Origin: Alkalihalobacterium chitinilyticum
GTDB lineage: Bacteria > Bacillota > Bacilli > Bacillales > Bacillaceae_F
Assembly: GCF_029028005.1 (NCBI RefSeq)
Contig: NZ_JAOTPO010000019.1
Span: 1-64,000 of the forward strand
Direction of reading: 5' to 3'
Length of the DNA: 64,000 nucleotides
A program made the position numbers and the translations under genes. Below, one piece after another: positions 44,335-52,863 of the stretch (position 1 is its first letter; every line of letters begins with the position of its first letter). Below the pieces are notes generated by a model. It worked only from the letters and a program-made list of their open reading frames with translations. It was not told the DNA's origin and did no database searches.

Positions 44335-45282
44335 CTACTCATTAAGAGATTTTGTCATGACATCTACAAAATCGTGGATAAACAATTGATAATCTAACTC
44401 TAAAGCTACATGGTGTAAAAGATCTGTCGGTTCCGGCTCCCAACCAGGTCGAAAATCAGTAACACTTTGCCCTCTCGTGTCCTCTAATATTTGAACTGTA
44501 ACGGGACGCTCAATGTATTGAAGCACTTCTGGCTTCGTTAATGCACTTAAAGTCAGCACATCATGCATCGGTGCGCCGTTCATTCCTGGGACAAGCTCTA
44601 AGTAAGCATCGGCATAAAACTCAAAAATAGGTTGAATTAAAGAGGTGAAGGGGTTGAATGGAACTTGCGTGATATAGTCTACCACTTCGGAAGTAACGAT
44701 TGCTTCATTCGTTACATTTAAAGGGACAATCGTTACATTTTTTGCTTTACTAAGCACCAGATTGGCTGCAATCGGATCGCCGTGAAAATTAGCTTCGGCT
44801 ACTGGAGTAACATTACCAGGAACTAAAAAGGCTCCGCCCATAATAAAATATTCCTTCACTTTTTTCATATGTTCTTCTCCTAGAATAAAAGCAATTGCCA
44901 ATGATGTATTCCTGCCCACATCAACAATTGTAAGCTCTCCTTTATATTTTTCAATAATATCAAATACGCGATCATAGTTTAAAAGTTCACCGACAATGGT
45001 TTCAGGAGGTCTGATCGGACCTAACCCTTCTGGTCCGTGAATCTCAGGATAGTAAACCGTAATTTCACCAGACAACGGGCCCTTTGCTCCACCAATTAGC
45101 GGTATATCCTCTCTGCCAGCTAGCTTCAGTAAATAGGCAGCATTGTTTGTTGCTTTTTCTTGAGGAACATTTCCATAGCTGGACACAATTCCGACCACTT
45201 CTAAATTAGGATGAAGTAAGGCGTACATTATGGCCAAAGAGTCATCGATACCGGGATCACAAAAAAGGAGAATTTTTTTCAT
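44335..45282 (-). CDS. Nucleoside hydrolase (IunH family)
   Basis: A 315-aa ribonucleoside hydrolase that releases bases from nucleosides with a calcium ion. The metal-binding start is LFCDPGIDDSLAIMYALLHP, and the mid-sequence NFHGDPIAANLVL and the NGAPMHDVLTL segment carry further conserved acidic and His residues. The ATG at 45282 follows GGAAGGAG; the longer frame upstream (to 45363) is not family-like. Substrate preference is not predictable here. It diverges from the ABC operon. Confidence 0.88.
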   Translation of the reverse strand: MKKILLFCDPGIDDSLAIMYALLHPNLEVVGIVSSYGNVPQEKATNNAAYLLKLAGREDIPLIGGAKGPLSGEITVYYPEIHGPEGLGPIRPPETIVGELLNYDRVFDIIEKYKGELTIVDVGRNTSLAIAFILGEEHMKKVKEYFIMGGAFLVPGNVTPVAEANFHGDPIAANLVLSKAKNVTIVPLNVTNEAIVTSEVVDYITQVPFNPFTSLIQPIFEFYADAYLELVPGMNGAPMHDVLTLSALTKPEVLQYIERPVTVQILEDTRGQSVTDFRPGWEPEPTDLLHHVALELDYQLFIHDFVDVMTKSLNE

Positions 45283-45480
45283 GAATAAACTCCTTCCGTT
45301 TTTTATTAGTACTAAAATACATATTCTCGCAAAACGAATAATAAACCACTCTTTTCTACCCATAACATCTCACAGATAAGCTGTAGTTAAGGATATTGAA
45401 GATTGAATAATGGAAATCTATAAGAACCAATAGAGAAATCTATGATTGATATGAATGTTTTATTTTTCTATTTATTTACA

Positions 45481-45510
45481 TTTACAAATCAGTTAGTTAC
45501 AGTGTATTAT
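45481..45510 (+). promoter_or_regulatory. Promoter of the GntR/ABC operon
   Basis: TTTACA (45481) and TATTAT (45505) are separated by 18 bases. The -10 lies inside the operator described next. Confidence 0.6.
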
Positions 45511-45524
45511 TTAACTAGTACACT
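45501..45524 (+). promoter_or_regulatory. YtrA/YhcF-type GntR operator
   Basis: A 24-bp near-palindrome, AGTGTA-N12-TACACT (20 of 24 positions symmetric), overlaps the -10 of the operon. This is the form bound by YtrA-subfamily GntR repressors. The repressor is encoded third in the same operon, so autoregulation is expected. Confidence 0.8.
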
Positions 45525-45551
45525 AAATAAATAATATTAGAGGTGACAGTT

Positions 45552-46472
45552 ATGAAAGAAGGCACGGTTCTTTCCGTACAAAACGTTTCTAAAGTAATTA
45601 AAAATAAAAAGATCATCGATGCGGTCTCTTTCGATGTTTATCCAGGCGAGGTTTTCGGATTTTTAGGCCCGAACGGTGCTGGAAAAACGACATCCATCCG
45701 TATGATCGTAGGACTCATTTCCATTAGTGAAGGTGATATATACATCAAGGGAAATCATATTTCAAAAGAGTTCGAAAAGGCAATTGCTCATACTGGTGCA
45801 ATTGTTGAAAATCCCGAGATGTACAGCTATTTAAGCGGCATTGAAAATTTACGGCAATATGCCCGCATGGTAGATGGGGTTGGGGAAGAAAGAATTAAAG
45901 AAGTCATCGAATTAGTAGGGTTAACAGACCGTATTAAAGACAAGGTAAAAACATATTCCCTTGGCATGCGCCAACGGTTAGGAATCGCTCAAGCACTTTT
46001 GCACTCCCCGTCCCTTCTTATTTTAGATGAACCTACAAATGGTCTCGACCCGGCTGGAATTCGAGAAATTCGCAACTACTTGCGACGGTTGGCACACGAA
46101 GACGGATTAGCCGTTCTCGTTTCAAGTCATTTACTCTCAGAAATGGAACTGATGTGTGACCGGATCGGAATTATACAAGACGGTAAAATGGTTGACATCA
46201 AAACGGTTAGAGATTTTGTTAACGAAGAAGAAAAACAATCGTATAGGTTAGAGGTTAAGCCTTTGGATCGTGCTTTAATGGTCATTACTGAGAAATTCCC
46301 ACAACTCCATTGCAAAATAGAAAATGAGCACTTGCAGGTGATTGCTTCTTCTGAGGAAATTCCTTCAATTACGCGTGAGCTTGTTGAAAAGGACATACAA
46401 ATTTATTTAATTGAAAGAAAAACAACTACATTAGAGGATAAATTCTTACAAGTGACAGGAGGTCGTAAATGA
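45552..46472 (+). CDS. ABC transporter ATPase (YhcH-like)
   Basis: A 306-aa ABC ATPase with a C-terminal extension. Walker A is FLGPNGAGKTT, the signature YSLGMRQRLGIAQALLHS and Walker B LLILDEPTNGLDPAG. It belongs to the DrrA/BcrA group and pairs with the ABC-2 permease that follows (overlap ATGA). Arrangement ATPase-permease-GntR-ATPase-permease equals the B. subtilis yhc E-I set, reordered. The ATG at 45552 follows AGAGGTGA. Confidence 0.88.
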   Translation: MKEGTVLSVQNVSKVIKNKKIIDAVSFDVYPGEVFGFLGPNGAGKTTSIRMIVGLISISEGDIYIKGNHISKEFEKAIAHTGAIVENPEMYSYLSGIENLRQYARMVDGVGEERIKEVIELVGLTDRIKDKVKTYSLGMRQRLGIAQALLHSPSLLILDEPTNGLDPAGIREIRNYLRRLAHEDGLAVLVSSHLLSEMELMCDRIGIIQDGKMVDIKTVRDFVNEEEKQSYRLEVKPLDRALMVITEKFPQLHCKIENEHLQVIASSEEIPSITRELVEKDIQIYLIERKTTTLEDKFLQVTGGRK

Positions 46473-47422
46473 TGAAACGAATGATGAACCTGATTCACAA
46501 TGAAAATATAAAAATAGCTTCACGAACGAGCACATGGGTCATGATTGGCTTATTGATTTTTATGGTAATGGGTGTCGGTATCGTTACAAAATTCTTATTG
46601 CCTTCTGAAGAAATAACTGACTGGAGAGCAGTTGTTTCCGCTGAAAATGATCATCTAACTCAAATTATAAACGACCCTGTGATATCTGAAGGAGAACGTC
46701 AAGCTCTTCAAGAAACGATCGCCATCAATGAATACAGGCTTACTAACGATCTCCCCCCTGTTAGTGATCAATCCATTTTGGGGTTTACATTAAGCAGTTC
46801 GATGCTTATTAGTATCATTACATTATTTACAATCATTTTCGCCGCTACATCAGTAGCTGCTGAATTTTCGTCTGGGACGATCAAGCTTTTACTCATTCGG
46901 CCTGTTCATCGCTTAAAGATTTTATTCTCTAAATACATTTCTGCTTTTTGTTTTTCGATCGTATTTCTAGCGGTATTACTCATCGCTTCTTTGCTAGTTG
47001 GAGCCTTATTTTTCGGATTTGAAAATGTAAATGCAGTAAATCTTTCTTATGAACAAGGAATGATAACTGAAACACCGATGCTCTTACACATTCTTTTCAT
47101 TTATGTACTAAACAGTGTAGAATTATTAATGATGGTAACATTTGCTTTTATGATTGCTAGTGTTTTCCGTAACCAATCGTTAGCAATCGGTTTATCGATC
47201 TTCTTAATGTTTACTGGCTCACAGCTAGTTTTTGCTTTAAGCCAATACGATTGGGTCAAGTACATTTTATTTGCAAATACACACCTTCAACAATTCTTTA
47301 CAGGGCAACCGCTCATTGAAGGCTTAACATTAGGCTTTTCGCTAATGATGCTGCTCATTTATTTTATTATTTTTCATGCGATTGCATCTTATATGTTTGT
47401 AAAAAGGGATGTAGGTGCTTAA
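46469..47422 (+). CDS. ABC-2 permease (YhcI-like)
   Basis: This 317-aa membrane protein has an N-terminal helix, a large external loop (about 45-100) with many acidic residues, and five further helices. FAATSVAAEFSSGTIKLLLI is the typical ABC-2 coupling segment. It overlaps the ATPase stop by four bases. It likely exports peptides, lipids or antibiotics, but the substrate is unknown. Confidence 0.85.
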   Translation: MMKRMMNLIHNENIKIASRTSTWVMIGLLIFMVMGVGIVTKFLLPSEEITDWRAVVSAENDHLTQIINDPVISEGERQALQETIAINEYRLTNDLPPVSDQSILGFTLSSSMLISIITLFTIIFAATSVAAEFSSGTIKLLLIRPVHRLKILFSKYISAFCFSIVFLAVLLIASLLVGALFFGFENVNAVNLSYEQGMITETPMLLHILFIYVLNSVELLMMVTFAFMIASVFRNQSLAIGLSIFLMFTGSQLVFALSQYDWVKYILFANTHLQQFFTGQPLIEGLTLGFSLMMLLIYFIIFHAIASYMFVKRDVGA

Positions 47423-47444
47423 TTAGGTGTGAAGGAGATGAGTT

Positions 47445-47816
47445 ATGTCTCGTGACTTTGACAATACAAAACCAATTTATTATCAACTAATGCATCGGTT
47501 TTTCCATAAAATTTGCAGTGGTCACATTCAACCAGGAGAAAAGCTTCCTTCTGTCAGAGAAACAGCCGTTGATGCAGGCGTAAATCCAAATACGGTTCAG
47601 AGAACTTATATGGAAATGGAACGGATGGGTGTCGTTGAATCCAAACGGGGCCAGGGTACATTTGTCGTAAATGAGCCGGAAGTCATTAAACAACTTAGAC
47701 TACAACTTGCCGAAGAACAAATGGATTCTTTCATTGAAGAAATGAAAAGTATTGGCTTTACTCCACCTGAAATTTTACAAAGACTGCAAACCAAAATTAC
47801 AGAGAAAGGAGAATAG
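47445..47816 (+). CDS. GntR-family repressor, YtrA subfamily
   Basis: A 123-aa winged-helix protein. The wHTH spans about 10-75 and includes GEKLPSVRETAVDAGVNPNT. A short helical dimerisation tail follows, as in YtrA/YhcF repressors. It lies between the two ATPase-permease pairs and should bind the palindrome at 45501. The inducer is unknown; related repressors respond to cell-wall antibiotics. Confidence 0.9.
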   Translation: MSRDFDNTKPIYYQLMHRFFHKICSGHIQPGEKLPSVRETAVDAGVNPNTVQRTYMEMERMGVVESKRGQGTFVVNEPEVIKQLRLQLAEEQMDSFIEEMKSIGFTPPEILQRLQTKITEKGE

Positions 47817-47821
47817 CTAAA

Positions 47822-48523
47822 TTGAGTACACCTATTCTTTCTGTTGAAAATGTAACGAAACGGTATGGAACAAAAAAGGCATTGGACAACATTACATTTT
47901 CTGTAAATCAACCCGGCATCATCGGTCTCATCGGCGCCAATGGAAGTGGTAAATCAACGTTATTGAAGCTCATTGCCGGCTTACTCAAAACATCAACGGG
48001 TACTGTTCAACTAATAGGAAATAATGTGTCTAGAAAAACAACGAAACATTGTGCCTACCTGTCAGAAGATGATGATTTATACCCCTTCTATACAGTTAAA
48101 GATACATTACTTTTTTATGAAAAAGTGTTTCCTGACTTTGAGCGATCCAAATCGGAAAATATCCTGAACGATATTAATGTTTCAATGGAGGAAAAGATTG
48201 GCCATCTCTCCAAAGGAAACCGGGCCCGGGTGAAGATTGCGCTTGCTCTTGGACGAAAGGTTCCTTGCCTTCTTCTCGATGAGCCCTTGTCAGGTCTAGA
48301 CCCTATCGTGAGAGAAGACATTATTAAAGCTTTTGCTAAATATGCTGACTTAGAAAAGCAATTAATCATATTATCCACACATGAAGTAGAAGAAATTGAA
48401 CCGCTGCTTGATCAAGTTCTGTTCATTAAGGATGGTTCAATACTATACTTTAATGAAGTAGAACAACTTCGTGAAGAACGAGGACAAAGTGTAATTGATT
48501 TCATGAGAGAGGTGTTAAAGTGA
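47822..48523 (+). CDS. ABC transporter ATPase (YhcG-like)
   Basis: A 233-aa ABC ATPase. Walker A is LIGANGSGKSTLLK, the signature HLSKGNRARVKIALALG and Walker B CLLLDEPLSGLDPIV. The leading TTG follows GGAGAA, five bases after the repressor stop. Its TTG start and the GTG start of its partner imply modest, coupled translation. Confidence 0.88.
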   Translation: MSTPILSVENVTKRYGTKKALDNITFSVNQPGIIGLIGANGSGKSTLLKLIAGLLKTSTGTVQLIGNNVSRKTTKHCAYLSEDDDLYPFYTVKDTLLFYEKVFPDFERSKSENILNDINVSMEEKIGHLSKGNRARVKIALALGRKVPCLLLDEPLSGLDPIVREDIIKAFAKYADLEKQLIILSTHEVEEIEPLLDQVLFIKDGSILYFNEVEQLREERGQSVIDFMREVLK

Positions 48524-49314
48524 GCTGGTTTGCCTTATATCAAAAAGATTTACGAGCGAACAATTTACGTCTAGTTGTAAATATTAGTCTCCTACTTCTT
48601 TTCTTCCTCTCCATTTTTTTTATCATGTTCCGATACAACAACGAATTTATTTTAATGAGCTTTGTTCCGGTTCTTATGCTCCATGTGATCTATTTATTGA
48701 TCGGGATGTTCGACTCGCTTTCAAAAGAATGGCGCAATCATAATGTGAATCTGTGGTTAACTATACCTCAAAGTGGCTGGTCCCTTATCACTGCCAAGTT
48801 TTCAGCAGTGGCTACCCACTTTTTGATTTCACTTGCGGTTACGTTTCTCGGCTTTTACCTTTTTATCTTTGTATTTAATAATCAAATAAGCGATCCGTTT
48901 TTTATTGCACTTTCTATTTTTCACACGTATTGGTATGTTCCGGCCTTTATCTTAATCTTAGCCTCATTACAACTTGGAGCTTTTGCAACCGTGTTGTATT
49001 TCATTTCAAAAACGGTTTACAAAGGTGGTTGGATCCTTGCTGTCGCCATTGGATTCGGAGCACATTATGTATGGAACGTAGTGAAGAACACAGAGATTTA
49101 CCGAGCAATGACTGAATGGGGAGCACTAATTACACCTGCTGATATACAGGCTACACTTCATCAGCTGATGCTAGTAGAAGCTGACGTTGGCGTGTCCGTG
49201 GATATGGACGGTACATTTTATTTAGGTTACCTCGTCTCTGAGGCTGTGATCATCGTTGCCCTGCTCATCATTGCCAGCTGGTTATTAGACCGTTACGTTC
49301 AATTGTATAAATGA
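48520..49314 (+). CDS. ABC permease (YhcE-like)
   Basis: A 264-aa membrane protein with about six hydrophobic segments. It has the ABC permease segment SLSKEWRNHNVNLWLTIP, similar to YhcE/YtrC-type partners. GTG start at 48520 overlaps the ATPase stop (GTGA). It is the last gene in the operon, followed by a good terminator. Substrate unknown. Confidence 0.8.
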   Translation: MSWFALYQKDLRANNLRLVVNISLLLLFFLSIFFIMFRYNNEFILMSFVPVLMLHVIYLLIGMFDSLSKEWRNHNVNLWLTIPQSGWSLITAKFSAVATHFLISLAVTFLGFYLFIFVFNNQISDPFFIALSIFHTYWYVPAFILILASLQLGAFATVLYFISKTVYKGGWILAVAIGFGAHYVWNVVKNTEIYRAMTEWGALITPADIQATLHQLMLVEADVGVSVDMDGTFYLGYLVSEAVIIVALLIIASWLLDRYVQLYK

Positions 49315-49317
49315 TAT

Positions 49318-49338
49318 AAGGAGCCTGGATGGCTCCTT
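49318..49338 (+). terminator. Terminator of the ABC operon
   Basis: AAGGAGCC pairs with GGCTCCTT around TGGAT, followed by TTGT. Confidence 0.85.
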
Positions 49339-49398
49339 TTGTCATAGAAGGATACGATATTTGAGAGTAAGAGAACCTTAAAAAAACAGGTTATCCTC

Positions 49399-49911
49399 TT
49401 AATTCTCCCAAATAAAAACCCCTTCTTCATTAACAATATCCGTAACGGCTGGAACAATTAAATCGGCTAATTCTGCTAACTCCTCACTCCTGCTTGCACC
49501 AGTTAAAACTCCAATTGCTAGTCCCGCCTTCCCATTTTGAGCTAATGCCAAATCAACATTTGTATCTCCAACTACAGCGACTTCATTTGACAGCAGGCCG
49601 GTGTGTTTACAAAATTTCTCAATGATAGAATGATGGGGTTTAGAGAACTCATGAGTATCTGCAGTAACTATAAAAGAAAAATAATTAGTGAGACCTAGCT
49701 TATTTAAGCATATTTTAGTTGTTTCAAGGTCATCTGCTGTTGCAATGCCAACTTCTATCTTTTTTGCTTTTAACACGTTAAGCATTTCAATTAAGTTTCC
49801 AGTTGGCTCAATGTATTGACTATTTTCTTTTGTGATATCAACCATCTTTTCTGTTAACCAAACAAAAATTTCATCTAAGGTATACTGATTATAGCCTTCG
49901 TCTAACAGCAC
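49399..49911 (-). pseudogene. HAD phosphatase missing its N-terminal nucleophile motif
   Basis: The 170-residue frame contains the HAD cap, motif II (GIATADD), the motif III lysine (FSKPHHS) and motif IV (VVGDTNVDL). The DxDGT motif that supplies the catalytic aspartate is absent. The open frame can be extended upstream by about 13 codons before a stop and does not contain it. No good ribosome binding site is seen. It is probably a 5'-truncated phosphoglycolate phosphatase-like gene. Confidence 0.75.
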
Positions 49912-50040
49912 TCTATAAAATGTTTTAGCGTATGTTATATTAAACGTATATTAAGTTTGATCATATTTAATTAAACGTTTATTTAACTTTTTTCTGTTAT
50001 GCTCTAGGCGCCTAATTAGGATGAAAATAACCAATAAAAA

Positions 50041-50067
50041 AAGGAATGCTCAAAGTAAACATTCCTT
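50041..50067 (-). terminator. Terminator for the 50075 gene
   Basis: AAGGAATG pairs with CATTCCTT around an 11-base loop; on the minus strand a run of seven Ts follows. Confidence 0.88.
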
Positions 50068-50074
50068 CCGTTTA

Positions 50075-50473
50075 TTATACAATTTTAAGTTTAACTAGTG
50101 ACTCTAGAGTTCCTTCTTTTGCTAACTTCTCCATTGAAACAGTTTCATCACTTATTGGCGTTGAGAACACTCGAAATTCATATAGACCTGTTTCTAACCC
50201 AACATCAGTAAAGGTATTAACATGCATATCATTCGATGCTTGTTTTTCCGCCTGCTCTACTGTTACTTTTCTTAATATTTTCTGCTTCCCGTCTCCAGCT
50301 AACAAAATTAAATGTAAATCACGCTCCATTTGATCGATAGCCGAGATAAACATAACGAGACTAAAGGTAACTCCCTTTTCTTCTTTTTTAAATTGATTAT
50401 GTATGCCTTTTAATGCTCCTGTACCTTTGTCAATTTCATGACAAAGCACAAGGTTAATATTAAGTTTACTCAT
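50075..50473 (-). CDS. Uncharacterised 132-aa protein
   Basis: A 132-aa soluble protein starting MSKLNINLVLCHEIDKGTG. Alternating hydrophobic residues (VTFSLVMFISAID, HLILLAGDGKQKILRKVTV, GLYEFRVFST) suggest a beta-sandwich. I do not know its role; a distant resemblance to DUF6941-type proteins is only an impression. AAGAGGTG lies before the ATG. It is flanked by spore-type small genes. Confidence 0.6.
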   Translation of the reverse strand: MSKLNINLVLCHEIDKGTGALKGIHNQFKKEEKGVTFSLVMFISAIDQMERDLHLILLAGDGKQKILRKVTVEQAEKQASNDMHVNTFTDVGLETGLYEFRVFSTPISDETVSMEKLAKEGTLESLVKLKIV

Positions 50474-50608
50474 GATTTCACCTCTTCAATTCATAGACTG
50501 TCCTTCTAATATACACAACTTTATCAACTTTTTGAAGCTTCAGATGAAAATGTAATGAGCTACTCCAATAGAGCTTGTCCTGCACTATTGAAATAGCCCG
50601 TCGTGTTA

Positions 50609-50851
50609 CTAATTTTCGAAGTTCTCCATTTCTTTAAAACCTTCTTCAGCTCTTCCTAGATCTGCATTGTTTCGTGATTCCTCAATTTGACCATCAATTG
50701 TACCTTCTACATACGCATCACTTACTTGTTCATGAACAAACGCAAGACCTTGCTCCGTTTCATTTGAACTTTTGTAATCAGATGGGTGATACGAATTTTC
50801 AGCAACTTCCAGGCTCTGGTCAATCGGTGTTTTGTTATTATCTTTGTTCAC
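50609..50851 (-). CDS. YozQ-like (DUF4025) protein
   Basis: The GTG at 50851 follows GGGAGGG and opens an 80-residue acidic protein. The segments SYHPSDYKSSNETEQGLAF and VHEQVSDAYVEGTIDGQIE match the YozQ/DUF4025 pattern as I remember it. The function is unknown. Codons before the GTG form its ribosome binding site, so the longer frame (to 50869) is not used. Confidence 0.7.
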   Translation of the reverse strand: MNKDNNKTPIDQSLEVAENSYHPSDYKSSNETEQGLAFVHEQVSDAYVEGTIDGQIEESRNNADLGRAEEGFKEMENFEN

Positions 50852-50915
50852 TGTAAGCCCTCCCTTCATTAGTTATAGTTTCCCTTTCATGAAAAATAAT
50901 ATTAATAGCATAAGA

Positions 50916-50947
50916 AAAGAGGGTGACGACAAAGCATCACCCTCTTT
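50916..50947 (-). terminator. Terminator of the YjcZ-like gene
   Basis: AAAGAGGGTGA pairs perfectly with TCACCCTCTTT around a 10-base loop. Confidence 0.88.
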
Positions 50948-50958
50948 CCATGAACTAA

Positions 50959-51054
50959 TTAATAACCGTAACCCCAGCTAGCGCCGATGATTACTAACAA
51001 GATAAACAATACTACTAATAACGCAAATCCACCAGTGTATCCGTAACCTGACAT
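50959..51054 (-). CDS. YjcZ-family sporulation peptide (31 aa)
   Basis: ATG at 51054 follows AAAGGAGTG. The peptide MSGYGYTGGFALLVVLFILL continues VIIGASWGYGY. A Gly/Tyr-rich head and one hydrophobic helix ending in ASWGYGY define the YjcZ sporulation peptide family. It is too short for most gene callers. A paralogue lies at 9695-9778. Confidence 0.88.
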   Translation of the reverse strand: MSGYGYTGGFALLVVLFILLVIIGASWGYGY

Positions 51055-51206
51055 TTCATTCACTCCTTTAAATAAATTTCAGCTTACAACCATACTGTAT
51101 GCAAATCGTTTTTCAGATGTTTGGGCTTGAGTCCTTTTAAAAAAGAATGAACAAATGCCTACCTCATGAATATGATATGGGTGAATACATTAAGGAGGGT
51201 AACAAA

Positions 51207-51749
51207 ATGCAACATTCTCATATGAACGCCCATATGGCTCATCAACCTACTGGACACATGACTCAACAACATACTGCACCTATGCAACATGGTCACATGG
51301 CACACCCTGCTGTTCATGGTCCACACATTACGGCAGCGGCAGAAGGCCACCAAGACCATAACAAGAACATGCATGACTCTTGCATGAGTCTTCATTTACA
51401 CTTTGTTCAGTTACAAATGATTGACGGGCAAACAGTTGAAGGAATTATTGAACATGTTGACCATGAAGGTGTAACGATGTTAATTCCAACAGGAGACATG
51501 GATGATGACACCCATCAACATCAGCATCACCACCAACAACACCAGCATGATCATTCCCGCCAAATCGGTTTAGGATATGGTGCTGGACTCGGATATGGCC
51601 CCGGTTTAGGATATGGCCCTGGATACGGATTTGGCCCTGGATTTGGATATGGCCCTGGATACGGATATCCTAGGCGCTTCCGTAGATTCAGACGTCGTCG
51701 CTTCCCATTCTTCGGATTAGGCGGACTGTTTTTACCATTCTTTTTATAA
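51207..51749 (+). CDS. His-rich coat-like protein with Sm-like core and GYGP tail
   Basis: A 180-aa protein. AAGGAGGG precedes ATG 51207. Its N-terminal 60 residues are rich in His, Met and Gln. A central core (LHFVQLQMIDGQTVEGIIEH then VDHEGVTMLIPTGDM, about 70-105) has the look of an Sm/SH3-like small barrel. Next come a His-rich run (HQHQHHHQQHQHDH) and a Gly-Tyr-Pro tail with GLGYGPG-type repeats. The end is RRFRRFRRRRFPFF and a hydrophobic tail. It is probably a spore-surface or metal-binding protein. Function is inferred from composition only. Confidence 0.75.
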   Translation: MQHSHMNAHMAHQPTGHMTQQHTAPMQHGHMAHPAVHGPHITAAAEGHQDHNKNMHDSCMSLHLHFVQLQMIDGQTVEGIIEHVDHEGVTMLIPTGDMDDDTHQHQHHHQQHQHDHSRQIGLGYGAGLGYGPGLGYGPGYGFGPGFGYGPGYGYPRRFRRFRRRRFPFFGLGGLFLPFFL

Positions 51750-51936
51750 TTGAGCGTTCTTCATTTAGGAAAACAACAAGAGAGGATGACTCATTAAATG
51801 TCTTTATGGCACTTTTTGAGCCATCTTTTCTACATTGGACAAGTTGCTTGTAAAATGAACACAAAAAAGCAGATAAATCAATTTAAATTCATCTGCTGAG
51901 CGGGGTGTGGTCATTTCTTTTTCTTGACGACCGTAT

Positions 51937-52095
51937 TTACTTTTTTTTCTTTTCCTCAGGTTGTTGTTCAGTACTCTCGGGTTGAGCCGCTGGTTGCCTC
52001 GGAGGACCAAATACAAGCATATCCCAAGGATCCATTGCTACTTCCTGACGTTTCGTCTCTGCTTCTGTAACCTTTTTTTCTTTTTCTTCCACCAT
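51937..52095 (-). CDS. Small acidic-basic protein, 52 aa, unknown
   Basis: AATGAGGAGGGTTT precedes the ATG at 52095. The peptide starts MVEEKEKKVTEAETKRQ, has the hydrophobic centre VAMDPWDMLVFGPPR, and ends EEKKKK. Both ends are charged. I do not recognise it. The strong site and the conserved-looking centre argue that it is real; overlapping frames on this strand are shadows. Confidence 0.65.
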   Translation of the reverse strand: MVEEKEKKVTEAETKRQEVAMDPWDMLVFGPPRQPAAQPESTEQQPEEKKKK

Positions 52096-52280
52096 AAACC
52101 CTCCTCATTACATTAATCAGTTTTATAATATTCTCTAAAACCTAAATGGTTCGGGTCTGGTAATCTTTTTTACAATTCGTTGTATTTTTCTTAAATCAGT
52201 TTTATTAACTTGGAGTCTTCCATTGGCTCCCTCGTTTCTTTTCCTCGTTTCAATACAACCATGATGTATTCCTAAAAAAT

Positions 52281-52862
52281 TCACTTCTCACTTTTACCTT
52301 CCATCGTATGGATTCCTTTTAAGAAAGTATCAATGATAAAGTTCAAACTTAAATCCACATTTAGAGGGAGCCCAAAGCCATTACTTTGTTCTAATGCAGA
52401 AAAACCGTGAAGAATACTCCGTAGTCCCCGTACAGCATGAATGGCGTCCTCTTTTGATAAATGATAATTAGCAAATGATTGAACGACGAGATTTACAATC
52501 TTTTCGCCAACTTTTTGAACATCAGGATCTCTCAAATCAGGTACTTGGACCGTTGCATCATATAAACCAGGATGGGACCGGACGTATGAAACATATGCTA
52601 AAGAAATAGCCTTAATGGCATCATCTCCACTTTTATTGGCAGCAGCTGCTGCTATCCTTTCATACAGTTGCTCCAATCCATAAATTCCTACCTCTTTTTT
52701 CACTTCTTCTAATCCTGAAATGTGATTATATAGTGAAGGCGGGCGTATATTTAAATGTTTAGCTAAAGAGGCTATTGTTACAGCGTCAATTCCTTCTGAA
52801 TCTGCCATAACTATTGCTGCTTTTACGATCGTATCTGTATCTAATCCAACTCTCGGTGACAT
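52281..52862 (-). CDS. TetR/AcrR-family repressor
   Basis: A 193-aa TetR repressor. The HTH lies at about 10-55 (AVTIASLAKHLNIRPPSLYN). The C-terminal part resembles the WHG/TetR_C_33 ligand domain (VSYVRSHPGLYDATVQ). It follows the metallo-beta-lactamase gene by one base, so the pair is an operon. Two palindromes upstream of that operon (53600-53643) are probably its operators, giving autoregulation. Confidence 0.85.
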   Translation of the reverse strand: MSPRVGLDTDTIVKAAIVMADSEGIDAVTIASLAKHLNIRPPSLYNHISGLEEVKKEVGIYGLEQLYERIAAAAANKSGDDAIKAISLAYVSYVRSHPGLYDATVQVPDLRDPDVQKVGEKIVNLVVQSFANYHLSKEDAIHAVRGLRSILHGFSALEQSNGFGLPLNVDLSLNFIIDTFLKGIHTMEGKSEK

Positions 52863-52863
52863 G

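Noticed and set aside
51804-52016. 70-codon minus-strand frame
   Set aside because: It overlaps the better supported 52-aa gene at 51937-52095 in another frame and lacks a site.
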